Positions 19,145 to 32,561 of a DNA stretch of 64,000 nucleotides are shown one piece after another (positions within the stretch are counted from its first letter, which is position 1; every line of letters starts with the position of its first letter). Both the position numbers and the translations under genes were made by a program. Source of the stretch: Staphylococcus caprae (GTDB lineage Bacteria; Bacillota; Bacilli; Staphylococcales; Staphylococcaceae); assembly GCF_002902725.1 (NCBI RefSeq), contig NZ_PPRT01000027.1, positions 1 through 64,000 of the forward strand, in the 5' to 3' direction. The notes under the pieces were generated by a model that saw only the letters and a list, made by a program, of their open reading frames with translations, was not told the DNA's origin and did no database searches.

Positions 19145-20149
19145 ATGGATAAAAGAATGGTCGATCAAGAATTTCATGATGAAGACTCGGCTTTTGAATT
19201 GTCATTAAGGCCTACAAAACTTAAACAATATATCGGTCAATCCTCTATTAAAAGTAATCTAGAAGTATTTATAAAAGCTGCTAAATTAAGAGAAGAACCA
19301 CTCGATCACGTTCTATTATTTGGTCCTCCTGGACTAGGTAAAACGACTCTTTCCAATATTATTGCTAATGAGATGGAAGTGAATATAAGAACGATTTCTG
19401 GTCCGTCTTTAGAGAGACCAGGCGATTTAGCAGCTATTTTATCTGGATTACAACCAGGCGATGTATTATTTATTGACGAGATCCATCGTCTTAGTAGTGT
19501 TGTAGAAGAAGTACTCTATCCTGCGATGGAAGACTTTTTCCTAGATATCATCATAGGTAAAGGTGATGAAGCAAGAAGTATCAGAATTGATTTACCACCA
19601 TTTACTCTTGTTGGAGCGACGACGAGAGCTGGTAGTTTAACTGGTCCGCTTAGAGATAGATTTGGTGTTCATTTAAGACTTGAATATTATAATGAAAATG
19701 AACTAAAAGAAATTATCACACGTACTGCTGAAGTACTTGATACAGGAATTGATGAAGAAAGTGCCCTAGAATTAGCACGTCGGTCACGAGGTACACCGAG
19801 GGTTGCAAATAGATTATTAAAACGTGTGAGAGATTTCCAACAAGTGAATGAAGATGATCAAATCTATATTGAAACAACCAAAAGGGCATTACAATTATTA
19901 CAAGTTGATCAAGAAGGTTTGGATTACATAGACCACAAAATGATGAATTGTATTATCAACCAATATAATGGTGGCCCTGTAGGCTTGGATACGATTGCAG
20001 TATCTATAGGTGAAGAACGTATTACAATTGAAGACGTTTATGAACCGTTTTTAATCCAAAAAGGCTTTTTAGAGAGAACGCCACGTGGTAGAAAAGCTAC
20101 GGCATTCGCTTATGAGCATTTTAAAAACATAGATGAAAAGAGGAAGTAA
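19145..20149 (+). CDS. ruvB: Holliday junction DNA helicase subunit RuvB
   Basis: A 334-aa AAA+ motor that drives branch migration. Walker A is [10 protein letters not shown], Walker B FIDEIHRL, sensor I GATTRAG, arginine finger region GPLRDRFG, and a C-terminal winged helix ends near [13 protein letters not shown]. The ATG at 19145 (MDKRMVDQ) is preferred over an in-frame ATG at 19130, because GGGGGAA lies between the two and relatives begin at this point. Confidence 0.97.
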   Translation: MDKRMVDQEFHDEDSAFELSLRPTKLKQYIGQSSIKSNLEVFIKAAKLREEPLDHVLLFGPPGLGKTTLSNIIANEMEVNIRTISGPSLERPGDLAAILSGLQPGDVLFIDEIHRLSSVVEEVLYPAMEDFFLDIIIGKGDEARSIRIDLPPFTLVGATTRAGSLTGPLRDRFGVHLRLEYYNENELKEIITRTAEVLDTGIDEESALELARRSRGTPRVANRLLKRVRDFQQVNEDDQIYIETTKRALQLLQVDQEGLDYIDHKMMNCIINQYNGGPVGLDTIAVSIGEERITIEDVYEPFLIQKGFLERTPRGRKATAFAYEHFKNIDEKRK

Positions 20150-20150
20150 G

Positions 20151-21176
20151 TTGAATATTGAAGAATTTGACTATCATTTGCCAGAATCTTTAATCGCTCA
20201 AACACCCTTAAAAAATAGAGACCAGAGTCGCTTGCTTGTGCTTCAAAGAGAAACTGGCGAAATGGCTCACCTTCATTTTAAAGATGTTATAGATTATTTG
20301 AATCCTGGTGATACGTTAGTGCTAAACGATACACGTGTGATGCCGGCACGTCTCTTCGGTTTAAAAGAAGAGACCGGCGCCAAAGTTGAAATGCTAATGC
20401 TCACTCAAATCGAAGCTAACGACTGGGAAGTTTTGCTAAAACCAGCTAAAAGAATTAAAGTTGGGAATCGTTTAAGTTTTGGTGATGGTAAGATTGTTGC
20501 TGAATGCGTTAAAGAATTAGAGCAGGGTGGACGTATTATGCGTTTACATTATGAGGGTATATTACAGGAACGTTTAGACGAGCTAGGTGAAATGCCACTC
20601 CCACCATATATCAAAGAGCGTTTAGATGATCCAGATCGCTATCAAACAGTTTATGCTAAAGAGAGTGGATCAGCTGCTGCGCCGACTGCAGGACTTCATT
20701 TCACGGAAGCGTTACTTGATCAAATTAAAGCTAAAGGGGTAAATATAACATTTATTACCTTGCATGTAGGTTTAGGCACATTCCGTCCAGTTAGTGTAGA
20801 TAATATTGACGATCATGAAATGCATAGTGAATATTATCAAATGACGCGTGAAACTGCAGAATTATTGAATCAGACAAGAGCGAATGGAAAGAGAATCATT
20901 TCTGTAGGAACTACTTCTACTCGTACTTTAGAAACGATACGACGTGACCATGAGCAATTTGTTGAGAAAAGTGGATGGACTGATATCTTTATTTACCCGG
21001 GATTTGAATATAAAGCAATTGACGGTTTAATTACTAATTTCCATTTACCGAAATCTACATTAGTCATGTTAGTCTCTGCTTTCAGTACGAGAGATAATAT
21101 TTTAAACGCATATCAAACAGCAGTTGAAATGAAATATAGATTCTTTAGTTTTGGAGATGCAATGTTAATTATTTAA
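20151..21176 (+). CDS. queA: S-adenosylmethionine:tRNA ribosyltransferase-isomerase
   Basis: A 341-aa queuosine-pathway enzyme that transfers and isomerises the ribosyl group of SAM onto preQ1 in tRNA. Family motifs include [35 protein letters not shown] and the C-terminal [15 protein letters not shown]. The start is TTG at 20151, directly after the ruvB stop, with AGAGGAAG seven bases upstream; this gives [11 protein letters not shown] as in relatives, and the longer frame lies over ruvB. Acts together with the next gene, tgt. Confidence 0.96.
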   Translation: MNIEEFDYHLPESLIAQTPLKNRDQSRLLVLQRETGEMAHLHFKDVIDYLNPGDTLVLNDTRVMPARLFGLKEETGAKVEMLMLTQIEANDWEVLLKPAKRIKVGNRLSFGDGKIVAECVKELEQGGRIMRLHYEGILQERLDELGEMPLPPYIKERLDDPDRYQTVYAKESGSAAAPTAGLHFTEALLDQIKAKGVNITFITLHVGLGTFRPVSVDNIDDHEMHSEYYQMTRETAELLNQTRANGKRIISVGTTSTRTLETIRRDHEQFVEKSGWTDIFIYPGFEYKAIDGLITNFHLPKSTLVMLVSAFSTRDNILNAYQTAVEMKYRFFSFGDAMLII

Positions 21177-21193
21177 TAGAATGTGAGGTTTAA

Positions 21194-22336
<1,143 letters not shown>

Positions 22337-22351
22337 AGAGGAGAATTAACA

Positions 22352-22615
22352 ATGGGCCAATTTGCATCATTAATTTTGCCGATTCTATTATTGGCAGTTA
22401 TGTGGTTCTTTTTAATTAGACCACAACAAAAGCGTGCTAAAGCACATCGTGAAATGATTAGCCGTGTAGAATCAGGTCAAAAGGTTACTACAATCGGTGG
22501 TATTAAAGGAACTGTTAAATCTGTAGATGAAACTACAGTTGTGATCACAGTAAATGGTCATGGTACAGAAATGACTTTCGAGAAACCAGCCATTAAACAA
22601 GTAGATCCTTCATAA
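22352..22615 (+). CDS. yajC: Preprotein translocase accessory subunit YajC
   Basis: An 87-aa single-pass membrane protein: an N-terminal helix (about residues 5-22, LPILLLAVMWFFLIRPQQ) followed by a basic cytoplasmic domain with the conserved VTTIGGIKGTV. It associates with SecDF, which is the next gene. AGAGGAG precedes the ATG. A strong terminator separates yajC from secDF. Confidence 0.96.
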   Translation: MGQFASLILPILLLAVMWFFLIRPQQKRAKAHREMISRVESGQKVTTIGGIKGTVKSVDETTVVITVNGHGTEMTFEKPAIKQVDPS

Positions 22616-22639
22616 AACAGAAGTCATTTTGACAAAATT

Positions 22640-22670
22640 GGAACTCAAGTTGTTGAGTTCCTTTTTTTTA
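22640..22670 (+). terminator. Terminator after yajC
   Basis: A perfect 9-bp stem (GGAACTCAA with TTGAGTTCC), four-base loop and eight T residues. It ends the obg-to-yajC transcription unit. Confidence 0.93.
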
Positions 22671-22844
22671 TTTAATTATGATGTTTTAATGACAAAACTC
22701 CATTCTTTTAGCCAACAATTTCACTATTAAGTGTAGTATGTTAATATAGATAGGTCGTTAAAGTGAACGTAATATCATTTTAACTTGCATGATAATTTAT
22801 TCATCGAGTATTCTAAATACATAAGTAAATAATGAGGTGTTCAT

Positions 22845-25136
22845 GTGAAGAAAAGTAGTAGATTAGTTGCATTCATACTCCTCGTAGTTCTATTGTTTGC
22901 TGGAATGGGACTAACGTATAAGAATGTAGTTAAAAATGTTAATTTAGGACTTGATTTGCAAGGTGGTTTCGAAGTACTTTTCCAAGTTGATCCTTTACAT
23001 AAAGGTGAGAAGATAGATAAGAAAGCACTTCAAGCTACATCTCAAACACTTGAAAGTCGTGTCAACGTCTTAGGTGTTTCAGAACCTAAAATTCAAATTG
23101 AAGACCCTAATCGTATTCGTGTTCAATTAGCGGGGATTAAAGACCAAGCACAAGCACGAAAAATGTTATCAACGCAAGCCAATTTAACAATTAGGGATGC
23201 AGAAGACCATGTTCTTATGTCTGGTTCAGATATTAAACAAGGTTCAGCAAAACAAGAATTTAAACAAGAAACAAATCAACCAACTGTTACATTTAAAGTT
23301 AAAAGTAAAGATAAATTTAAAAAAGTCACTGAAAAGATTTCAAAAAAACGTGACAATGTAATGGTCGTTTGGATGGATTTCAAAAAAGGTGATAGCTACA
23401 AAAAAGAGGCTAAAAAACAGCAAGAAGGTAAAGAACCTAAATATGTCTCAGCAGCAAATGTAGATCAACCTATTAATTCAGACAGTGTTGAAATTTCTGG
23501 TGGATTCAATGGTAAAAAAGGTGTGAAAGAAGCTAAGCAAATTTCTGAGCTATTGAATGCTGGTTCATTACCTGTAGATCTTAAAGAAATTTATTCAAAT
23601 TCTGTAGGTGCACAGTTCGGTCAAGATGCACTCAATAAAACAATATTCGCGTCATTTATTGGTGTCGCAATTATTTATTTATTCATGTTAGGATTCTATA
23701 GATTACCTGGTTTAGTAGCGATTATCGCTCTAACTACATATATCTACTTAACATTAGTAGCATTTAACTTTATTTCAGGTGTACTTACATTGCCAGGACT
23801 CGCTGCGTTAGTTCTAGGTGTAGGTATGGCTGTAGATGCTAATATTATTATGTACGAACGGATAAAAGACGAACTTAGAATAGGACGAACGCTTAAACAA
23901 GCTTATTCTAAAGCTAATAAGAGTTCATTCTTAACTATCTTTGACTCCAACCTTACAACTGTTATCGCCGCAGCAGTATTATTCTTCTTCGGTGAAAGCT
24001 CAGTTAAAGGTTTCGCAACAATGCTCTTACTAGGTATCTTGATGATATTTGTTACTGCCGTCTTCTTATCTCGTGGTCTTTTAAATTTATTAGTATCATC
24101 TAATTTCTTCAAGAAACAATACTGGTTATTTGGTGTTAAGAAGAAAGACCGTCATGATATGAACGATGGTAAAGATGTTCATGATCTTAAGACCTCATTT
24201 GAAAAATGGAACTTTGTTAAGTTAGCGAAACCGCTTATCGCATTAAGTATATTAATCGTCGTGGTTGGTTTAGTTATTTTAGCAGTCTTTAAACTTAACT
24301 TAGGTATCGATTTCTCATCTGGTACAAGAGCTGATATTAATGCGAAACAACCTTTAACACAAACTAAAGTTGAAAAAGCTGTTAAAGATGTAGGTTTAGA
24401 ACCAGATCAAATTCAAATTAATGGTAGCAGCAATAAAGGAGCTACAGTACAATTCAAAAAAGACTTATCACGTGCTGAAGATAATAAATTGAGTGATAAA
24501 ATCAAATCTGAATTTGGCGATACACCTCAAATCAATACCGTATCTCCATTAATTGGTCAGGAATTAGCCAAAAACGCAATTACTGCGCTTATATTAGCGT
24601 CATTAGGTATTATTATTTATGTATCATTACGCTTCGAATGGCGAATGGGCTTATCTGCTGTACTTGCCTTATTACATGACGTCTTTATTATCGTTGCGGT
24701 ATTTAGCTTATTCAGAATTGAAGTAGACCTTACATTTATCGCTGCTGTCTTAACGATTGTAGGTTATTCAATCAATGATACGATTGTTACATTTGACCGA
24801 GTAAGGGAGAACTTACACAAACTTAAAGTCATTACAAGTCCTGAACAAATTGACGATATGGTCAATCGCTCAATTAGACAAACAATGACAAGATCAATTA
24901 ATACAGTGTTAACTGTAGTTGTTGTAGTTGTGGCAATCCTCATTTTTGGTGCGCCAACAATCTTTAACTTCTCATTAGCATTATTAATTGGTTTAATCTC
25001 AGGTGTATTCTCATCTGTATTCATAGCTGTGCCTTTATGGGGCATCATGAAAAAACGTCAATTGAAAAAATCTCCAAATCATAAGCTAAAAGTATACAAA
25101 GAGAAGAAATCTAACGACGAAAAAATATTAGTATAA
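22845..25136 (+). CDS. secDF: Fused protein-export membrane protein SecDF
   Basis: A 763-aa natural fusion of SecD and SecF, as is usual in Bacillus and Staphylococcus, with twelve predicted membrane helices. It uses the proton gradient to pull exported proteins across the membrane after SecA action. The SecD half has the large extracellular P1 domain (about 35-255) and VGMAVDANIIMYERIKDEL. The SecF half begins near residue 460 with NLGIDFSSGTRADI and has YSINDTIVTFDRVREN. The start is GTG, five bases after GAGGTG; an ATG two bases upstream runs at once into a stop. Confidence 0.97.
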   Translation: MKKSSRLVAFILLVVLLFAGMGLTYKNVVKNVNLGLDLQGGFEVLFQVDPLHKGEKIDKKALQATSQTLESRVNVLGVSEPKIQIEDPNRIRVQLAGIKDQAQARKMLSTQANLTIRDAEDHVLMSGSDIKQGSAKQEFKQETNQPTVTFKVKSKDKFKKVTEKISKKRDNVMVVWMDFKKGDSYKKEAKKQQEGKEPKYVSAANVDQPINSDSVEISGGFNGKKGVKEAKQISELLNAGSLPVDLKEIYSNSVGAQFGQDALNKTIFASFIGVAIIYLFMLGFYRLPGLVAIIALTTYIYLTLVAFNFISGVLTLPGLAALVLGVGMAVDANIIMYERIKDELRIGRTLKQAYSKANKSSFLTIFDSNLTTVIAAAVLFFFGESSVKGFATMLLLGILMIFVTAVFLSRGLLNLLVSSNFFKKQYWLFGVKKKDRHDMNDGKDVHDLKTSFEKWNFVKLAKPLIALSILIVVVGLVILAVFKLNLGIDFSSGTRADINAKQPLTQTKVEKAVKDVGLEPDQIQINGSSNKGATVQFKKDLSRAEDNKLSDKIKSEFGDTPQINTVSPLIGQELAKNAITALILASLGIIIYVSLRFEWRMGLSAVLALLHDVFIIVAVFSLFRIEVDLTFIAAVLTIVGYSINDTIVTFDRVRENLHKLKVITSPEQIDDMVNRSIRQTMTRSINTVLTVVVVVVAILIFGAPTIFNFSLALLIGLISGVFSSVFIAVPLWGIMKKRQLKKSPNHKLKVYKEKKSNDEKILV

Positions 25137-25148
25137 TTCCCAATTTAT

Positions 25149-25187
25149 CTGCCAGTAGAGCACATCGCTTTATTGGCAGTTTTTTTA
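25149..25187 (+). terminator. Terminator after secDF
   Basis: CTGCCAGTAGAGC pairs with GCTTTATTGGCAG (13 bp with two G-T pairs), five-base loop, then seven Ts. Confidence 0.93.
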
Positions 25188-25217
25188 TGTAAATTTTCAA
25201 ACCACAACGGGTTGTAC

Positions 25218-25246
25218 TTTTTATTTTATTTAAATTTCGGTATAAT
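25218..25246 (+). promoter_or_regulatory. Possible promoter of recJ-apt
   Basis: A perfect TATAAT at 25241-25246 lies 27 bases before the recJ ATG. The -35 at 17-base spacing is weak (TTTTTA). Confidence 0.45.
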
Positions 25247-25272
25247 GACTTTTGGAAATGAGGACGATTGTT

Positions 25273-27546
25273 ATGATTAAACCTAAATATAATTGGGATT
25301 TAGCTGAACCAACTGAATACATAACAGAAGAACTTGCAAAGGAACTCAAACTTTCTCCGATAGTCAAAAAGGTTTTAGAGAGTAAAAATTTAGTACAAGA
25401 AGAAATGATTCAAGATGTACTACAAGATAAAATCATTAATCATGATCCTTGGGCGCTCAGTGATATGCAAAAAGCGGTGGATCGTATTAATTTAGCTATT
25501 GATAAAAGTGAGCGTATTTTAGTATATGGTGATTATGATGCTGATGGTGTGACTTCAACCACTATACTTGTTAATACGCTGCGTCAATTAGGTGCGCAAG
25601 TAGGATGGTATATTCCTAACCGCTTTAGTGAAGGATATGGTCCAAACGCACTTGCTTTTCAAAATGCATATGAAGAGGGCACGTCACTTATCATCACTGT
25701 TGATAATGGTATCCAAGGGCACGAAGAGATAAAAATGGTGCAAGACTTAGGGGTAGATGTGATTGTGACCGACCATCACGAAATAGGTCGCACTTTACCT
25801 GAGGCTTATGCGATTGTACATCCCATGCATCCTGAGTTTAGTTATCCTTTTCAATATTTATGTGGTGCTGGAGTGGCGTACAAACTTGCACAAGCTTTAA
25901 TAAGTCATCCACCTCAACAATTTCTAGCGCTAGCAGCTATAGGGACTATTGCAGACTTAGTATCCCTCACTGATGAGAATCGTTCTATCGTTAAACAAGG
26001 TCTAAATATACTTAATAACAATGCACCTGTGTCTATTCAAGCCATATTGAAGCAGGCTGGATATAACGATAATATCAACGAAGAAACGATTGGTTTTATC
26101 ATCGGACCGAGATTAAATGCTGTAGGACGTTTAGAAGATGCGTCGCTTGCTGCTGAATTATTAATGTCAGAAGAGATAGAAGAAGCAGAATTTTTAGCTG
26201 AACAAGTCGAACATTTTAATCAAGAAAGAAAAGACATCGTTTCTGAGATTACTGAAGAAGCATTAGCTTTAGCTGAAGAACAAGTTCAACAAGGACATTT
26301 ATTCTTATTATTAGCAAAAGAGAATTGGCATGAGGGTGTATTAGGTATTGTGGCTTCTAAAGTTGTCGAAACATACGCTTTACCCACGCTGATACTAAAC
26401 ATTGATTTAGAACAAAATCATGCCAAAGGGTCTGCGCGTTCGATAGATCAAGTATCTATGTTCGAGATTTTAAATGCGCACCAAGATTTAATTTCAAAAT
26501 TTGGTGGTCATCATATGGCTGCTGGAATGACTATGGATATTGAGAATATCGATGAACTGCGCAAAGGATTAAATGACTGGATGCGTCAACTTGCTGAAAC
26601 GACATCATTAGAACCAAGAAAGCATGTTGATGTTTTACTTGATGAAAGAGAAATTTCTGTTAAAAATATTCGAGACATTCAAAGACTACGTCCATTTGGT
26701 ACAGATTTTAATAGCCCAACATTTGAACTCAAAGATTTAAATGTACAGTCTATCAAAGCGATAGGCCAAGATGGGAAACATTTGAAATTATCACTCGGTG
26801 AAAATCAAATCGCAGCACTCTATTGGAGTAATGGGCACCTTGCAAATGAATTAGAAATAGGGCAACCTGTTAACTTAATAGGACAATTACAAATCAATGA
26901 ATGGAATGGCAATCAATCGCCACAGCTTATTATTCAAGATATAGCTATGGAAACACTACAGATTTTAGACTATCGTAGTAAACGTAAGCATTATCAATTC
27001 TCAGAAGATGATGTGAACACTGCCTATGTCATTCATCCTAGAAAAGAAAAAACAACAAATCATCATTATCATTATGGTGAGGAAATTTCGACAAATTATG
27101 ATAAAGTCGTATTTAGAGATTTGCCAAATACGATGGATGAAATTGAGCAAACATTAAATCAATTACAATTATCACAACTTTATCTTGTATTACAACACGA
27201 GCAGTCAATCTATTTTGAAGGTATGCCAAGCAAAGATCTTTTCAAAAATTGTTATAAAGCATTAATTAATAAAAAGGAAACAAACCTCGTTGAAGAGGGT
27301 ATGATGTTATGTGAATATTTAAAAGTTAAGCCTGAATTACTTAAATTTATGCTTAAAGTATTCAAAGATTTAGAATTTATTTATGATGATCAAGGAATTA
27401 TTAAAATTAATAGCCAGCCAAGTAAGCAAGCTATAGAATCAAGTCATATTTATCAATTGAGACAGTCACGAATGGAAGTTGAAAAACGATTATTGTATGA
27501 TGACTTTTCAAATATTAAAGAATGGATAAAATCTCAGTTAAGTTAA
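25273..27546 (+). CDS. recJ: Single-stranded-DNA-specific exonuclease RecJ
   Basis: A 757-aa 5-prime to 3-prime exonuclease of recombination and repair. DHH-phosphoesterase motifs are VYGDYDADGVTSTTI, VTDHHE and the DHHA1 motif FGGHHMAAGMT, followed by an OB domain and the extra C-terminal domain of Firmicutes RecJ (about residues 570-757). The start is the ATG giving MIKPKYNWDL, 8 bases after GAGGA; the frame open from 25252 begins over that site. apt follows after 18 bases. Confidence 0.96.
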   Translation: MIKPKYNWDLAEPTEYITEELAKELKLSPIVKKVLESKNLVQEEMIQDVLQDKIINHDPWALSDMQKAVDRINLAIDKSERILVYGDYDADGVTSTTILVNTLRQLGAQVGWYIPNRFSEGYGPNALAFQNAYEEGTSLIITVDNGIQGHEEIKMVQDLGVDVIVTDHHEIGRTLPEAYAIVHPMHPEFSYPFQYLCGAGVAYKLAQALISHPPQQFLALAAIGTIADLVSLTDENRSIVKQGLNILNNNAPVSIQAILKQAGYNDNINEETIGFIIGPRLNAVGRLEDASLAAELLMSEEIEEAEFLAEQVEHFNQERKDIVSEITEEALALAEEQVQQGHLFLLLAKENWHEGVLGIVASKVVETYALPTLILNIDLEQNHAKGSARSIDQVSMFEILNAHQDLISKFGGHHMAAGMTMDIENIDELRKGLNDWMRQLAETTSLEPRKHVDVLLDEREISVKNIRDIQRLRPFGTDFNSPTFELKDLNVQSIKAIGQDGKHLKLSLGENQIAALYWSNGHLANELEIGQPVNLIGQLQINEWNGNQSPQLIIQDIAMETLQILDYRSKRKHYQFSEDDVNTAYVIHPRKEKTTNHHYHYGEEISTNYDKVVFRDLPNTMDEIEQTLNQLQLSQLYLVLQHEQSIYFEGMPSKDLFKNCYKALINKKETNLVEEGMMLCEYLKVKPELLKFMLKVFKDLEFIYDDQGIIKINSQPSKQAIESSHIYQLRQSRMEVEKRLLYDDFSNIKEWIKSQLS

Positions 27547-27564
27547 TTTATAGGAGGAAATTTA

Positions 27565-28083
27565 ATGGATTTAAAACAATATGTTTCAGAAGTTGAAGAT
27601 TGGCCAAAACCGGGTGTGAGCTTTAAAGATATTACAACGATTATGGATAATGGTAAAGCATATGGATATGCGACTGACCAAATCGTTGAATATGCGAGAG
27701 AAAAAGAAGTAGACGTGGTTGTTGGACCGGAAGCTAGAGGATTTATTATTGGATGTCCTGTTGCTTATTCAATGGGCATTGGATTTGCTCCTGTTCGTAA
27801 AGAAGGTAAGCTACCTCGAGAAGTTATCCGTTACGAATATAGTTTAGAATATGGCACTAATATTTTAACGATGCATAAGGATGCGATTAAACCAGGTCAA
27901 CGCGTGTTAATCACTGATGACTTACTCGCTACTGGAGGTACAATTGAAGCGGCGATTAAACTTGTCGAGAAGTTAGGTGGAATTGTCGTTGGTATCGCAT
28001 TTATTATTGAATTAAAATATCTCCATGGTATTGAAAAAATTAAAGATTACGACGTCATGAGCCTTATTTCTTATGATGAATAG
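27565..28083 (+). CDS. apt: Adenine phosphoribosyltransferase
   Basis: A 172-aa purine-salvage enzyme that makes AMP from adenine and PRPP. The PRPP loop is [13 protein letters not shown] (near residue 117) and the family [15 protein letters not shown] segment is present. AGGAGG precedes the ATG. The recJ-apt order is standard in Firmicutes and apt often precedes relA, as here. Confidence 0.98.
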   Translation: MDLKQYVSEVEDWPKPGVSFKDITTIMDNGKAYGYATDQIVEYAREKEVDVVVGPEARGFIIGCPVAYSMGIGFAPVRKEGKLPREVIRYEYSLEYGTNILTMHKDAIKPGQRVLITDDLLATGGTIEAAIKLVEKLGGIVVGIAFIIELKYLHGIEKIKDYDVMSLISYDE

Positions 28084-28100
28084 AATAAAGCCATAATATT

Positions 28101-28148
28101 AGTTATATCTTGTGTTAATATGCAGTTAATACAAGGTATAACTTTTTT
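28101..28148 (+). terminator. Terminator after apt
   Basis: AGTTATATCTTGTGTTAA pairs with TTAATACAAGGTATAACT (18 bp with two G-T pairs), six-base loop, then a T-run. Confidence 0.93.
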
Positions 28149-28431
28149 ATTTTTGAAAAATCGAAATCAACAACGTATCATTGCTACTAAATCAAGGATG
28201 ATGGATTACTTCTGGTTCAACAACGTTTATTTATTTAAAAAATTGTAGTATCATAGAACTATTATTTAGATAAAAGCGAGCTACCTTATTTAAGTTAGGG
28301 GATAATATAGAGTAAATTAAATATAAGTAATTATATATTGATATAACAAGGGTATAAATTTGCTGTAATCAGAATTTTACAAATATAAAAGATTTAAATT
28401 TTCGCGAAATAAATTTAATTAAAACAAACAA
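28149..28431. other. AT-rich spacer between apt and rel
   Basis: No ORF with a ribosome-binding site and no clear RNA. Near 28393-28418 an imperfect palindrome centres on TTCGCGAA. A rel promoter probably lies in this 560-base gap but I could not locate it with confidence. Confidence 0.5.
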
Positions 28432-28484
28432 GGGAGTGGGACAGAAATATAATTTAGCAAAATTATTTTCGTTGTCCCACCCCG
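28432..28484 (+). repeat. GTGGGACAG-type intergenic hairpin repeat
   Basis: GTGGGAC (28436-28442) pairs with GTCCCAC (28474-28480), and the loop sequence is itself nearly self-complementary. It is the staphylococcal GGGAGTGGGACAGAAAT-type repeat. A decayed inverted copy lies at 50190-50251. Confidence 0.75.
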
Positions 28485-28534
28485 GCAAGGATGGCTAGGA
28501 TTGAAAGAAGCTTGATATAAGCGCATTTTTAATT

Positions 28535-28594
28535 CAGACATCTACTGCCAATATGTTAAAGAAAGCTGAGACAATTAATTATGTCTCAGCCTCT
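28535..28594 (+). repeat. 59-nt hairpin-containing intergenic repeat, copy 2
   Basis: Same family as 4963-5021 but in the opposite orientation. The hairpin is GCTGAGAC (28565-28572) with GTCTCAGC (28583-28590). It lies about 50 bases before the rel start codon, so in rel transcripts begun upstream it would be a leader hairpin. Confidence 0.8.
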
Positions 28595-28628
28595 GTAAAA
28601 ATAAGGAATTTAAAAGTAATAAATTTGA

Positions 28629-30833
<2,205 letters not shown>

Positions 30834-30846
30834 AGGTGCAAAAGAA

Positions 30847-31299
30847 ATGAAGATAATTGTACAAAGAGTTAAACATGCAAGAGTAACAAATAATGCGATC
30901 GATAATGAAATTGAAAAAGGATATTGTCTACTCGTTGGAGTAGGTAAAGACTCTACTGAACAAGATGCTAAAGTGATTGCTAAAAAAATTGCTAATGCTC
31001 GATTATTTGAGGACGAAAATGACAAATTAAATCTCAATATTCAACAAGTTGAAGGTGAAATTTTATCAGTATCACAATTTACTTTGTATGCTGATGTAAA
31101 GAAAGGTAACCGCCCTGGATTTTCAAATTCTAAAAGTCCTGACGAAGCAAAGCAACTATATGAAAAATTGAATGAGGAATTAGAATCTTATGGTTTAACA
31201 GTAAAAACAGGTGAATTTGGCACACATATGAATGTAGAAATTAATAATGATGGGCCAGTTACCATTATTTATGAAGCTCAGGATGGAAAAATTCTATGA
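30847..31299 (+). CDS. dtd: D-aminoacyl-tRNA deacylase
   Basis: A 150-aa enzyme that frees tRNAs from D-amino acids (and Gly from tRNA-Ala). The two signature segments are [10 protein letters not shown] and the Gly-cisPro motif in NNDGPVTI. The start at 30847 gives [11 protein letters not shown] and is 8 bases after AGAGGTG; the frame open from 30799 overlaps the end of rel and is rejected. Four-base overlap with lytH. Confidence 0.97.
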   Translation: MKIIVQRVKHARVTNNAIDNEIEKGYCLLVGVGKDSTEQDAKVIAKKIANARLFEDENDKLNLNIQQVEGEILSVSQFTLYADVKKGNRPGFSNSKSPDEAKQLYEKLNEELESYGLTVKTGEFGTHMNVEINNDGPVTIIYEAQDGKIL

Positions 31300-32171
31300 A
31301 GAAGATAGATGAATGGTTAACGCGTCACGGTCTAAAAAATCGACTTACACTTGTTGTAGTTATAGCGTTTATTCTATTCCTTATCTTACTATTTATGTTT
31401 CTTAATCATAGTGATGAGGATTCGGGTCAAATTACGATTACTGAAAATGCCGAATTAAGAACAGGGCCTAATGCTGCATACCCTGTGATTTATAAAATAG
31501 AAAAAGGCGACAGCTTCAAAAAAGTTGATAAAAAAGGTAAATGGATTGAAGTTCAAAATCGTGCTGGAACTGAAAAAGGCTGGGTTGCCGGCTGGCATAC
31601 GAATTTGAATATTCAAGCAGATAATTCAAATGCTTCTAATCCTCTCAAAGGTAAAACAATTGTACTTGATCCTGGTCATGGTGGTAGTGACCAGGGCGCA
31701 TCAAGTAATACCCCTACTAAAAGTTTAGAGAAAAATTACACATTAAAAACTGCGAAAGAACTCAAAAAATTATTAGTTAAAGAAGGTGCCAAAGTCAAAA
31801 TGACGCGTACCTCAGATAAATATGTATCCCTTGATGATAGAAATATTAAAGGTGATGCATTTATTAGCATACATAATGACTCTTTAGATTCCTCTAATGC
31901 CAATGGTGCAACCGTTTATTGGTTACAAGATAATCAAGAATCGCTCGCTCAAACTTTAAATTCTAATATCCAGAAAAAAGCCTTACTTACTAATAGAGGC
32001 GCGCGACAACAAAATTATCAAGTTCTTCGACAAACTGATGTACCAGCTGTACTATTAGAACTCGGATATATAAGTAATCCTACTGATGAAGCAATGATTA
32101 ATGATCAACTACATAGACAGGTCGTGGAACGAGCTGTAGTAGATGGACTTAAGCAATATTTCTCATCATAG
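31296..32171 (+). CDS. lytH: Membrane-anchored cell-wall amidase LytH
   Basis: A 291-aa protein with one N-terminal transmembrane helix (about residues 18-37), an extracellular SH3b domain (about 47-110) and an Amidase_3 zinc domain (about 118-290) with [19 protein letters not shown] and the catalytic Glu in LLELGYISN. In S. aureus LytH, activated by the membrane protein ActH, trims stem peptides from membrane-proximal glycan and controls where peptidoglycan is made. Translation is coupled to dtd by ATGA overlap. The stringent-response gene, dtd and an amidase in one operon is a conserved staphylococcal arrangement. Confidence 0.94.
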   Translation: MKKIDEWLTRHGLKNRLTLVVVIAFILFLILLFMFLNHSDEDSGQITITENAELRTGPNAAYPVIYKIEKGDSFKKVDKKGKWIEVQNRAGTEKGWVAGWHTNLNIQADNSNASNPLKGKTIVLDPGHGGSDQGASSNTPTKSLEKNYTLKTAKELKKLLVKEGAKVKMTRTSDKYVSLDDRNIKGDAFISIHNDSLDSSNANGATVYWLQDNQESLAQTLNSNIQKKALLTNRGARQQNYQVLRQTDVPAVLLELGYISNPTDEAMINDQLHRQVVERAVVDGLKQYFSS

Positions 32172-32174
32172 AAC

Positions 32175-32203
32175 TTGCAAATTAAAATAAAACTCGTTAT
32201 CAT
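32175..32203 (+). promoter_or_regulatory. Probable sigma-A promoter of hisS-aspS
   Basis: TTGCAA (32175-32180), 17-base spacer, TATCAT (32198-32203), beginning four bases after the lytH stop and leading into the T-box. Confidence 0.65.
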
Positions 32204-32239
32204 TATTGATGAACTTTATAAATAAAACCATTAATATTC

Positions 32240-32479
32240 TTGAAAGTTTAAATGAAATTGGTAGCATATCATTGCGCAGAAATACAATCCATGGCTGAAA
32301 GATTGTACTGAGTAGTTTAAATCTTTGAACACAAGAAGAGGTACTTTAGGAAACTAATGTCGGGTGACGCACGTTAAGCGTTTTGAGTGGGTCAACGCGA
32401 TTCTAGCGTTTGATCAATTAGGGTGGCAACACGGTTAATACGTCCCTTGTATAGTTTTTAACTATGCAAGGGTTTTTTA
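32240..32479 (+). promoter_or_regulatory. T-box riboswitch leader of hisS-aspS
   Basis: The T-box core AGGGTGGCAACACGG is at 32420-32434. The terminator is CCCTTGTATAGT (32444-32455) with ACTATGCAAGGG (32461-32472) and a T-run. In Stem I, TTTGAACACAAG near 32325 offers CAC followed by A, which would be a histidine specifier; this placement is tentative. Uncharged tRNA would permit transcription of both synthetase genes. Confidence 0.9.
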
Positions 32480-32561
32480 TTTTTAAAAATAATGGAAAGT
32501 TATCATCTTAGTCGTAACACAGACCTATTCAATGATTATTAGCGACAAAGGAGAGGACGAT

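Noticed and set aside
23903-25048. Antisense ORFs within secDF
   Set aside because: Shadow frames opposite membrane-helix codons, without ribosome-binding sites.
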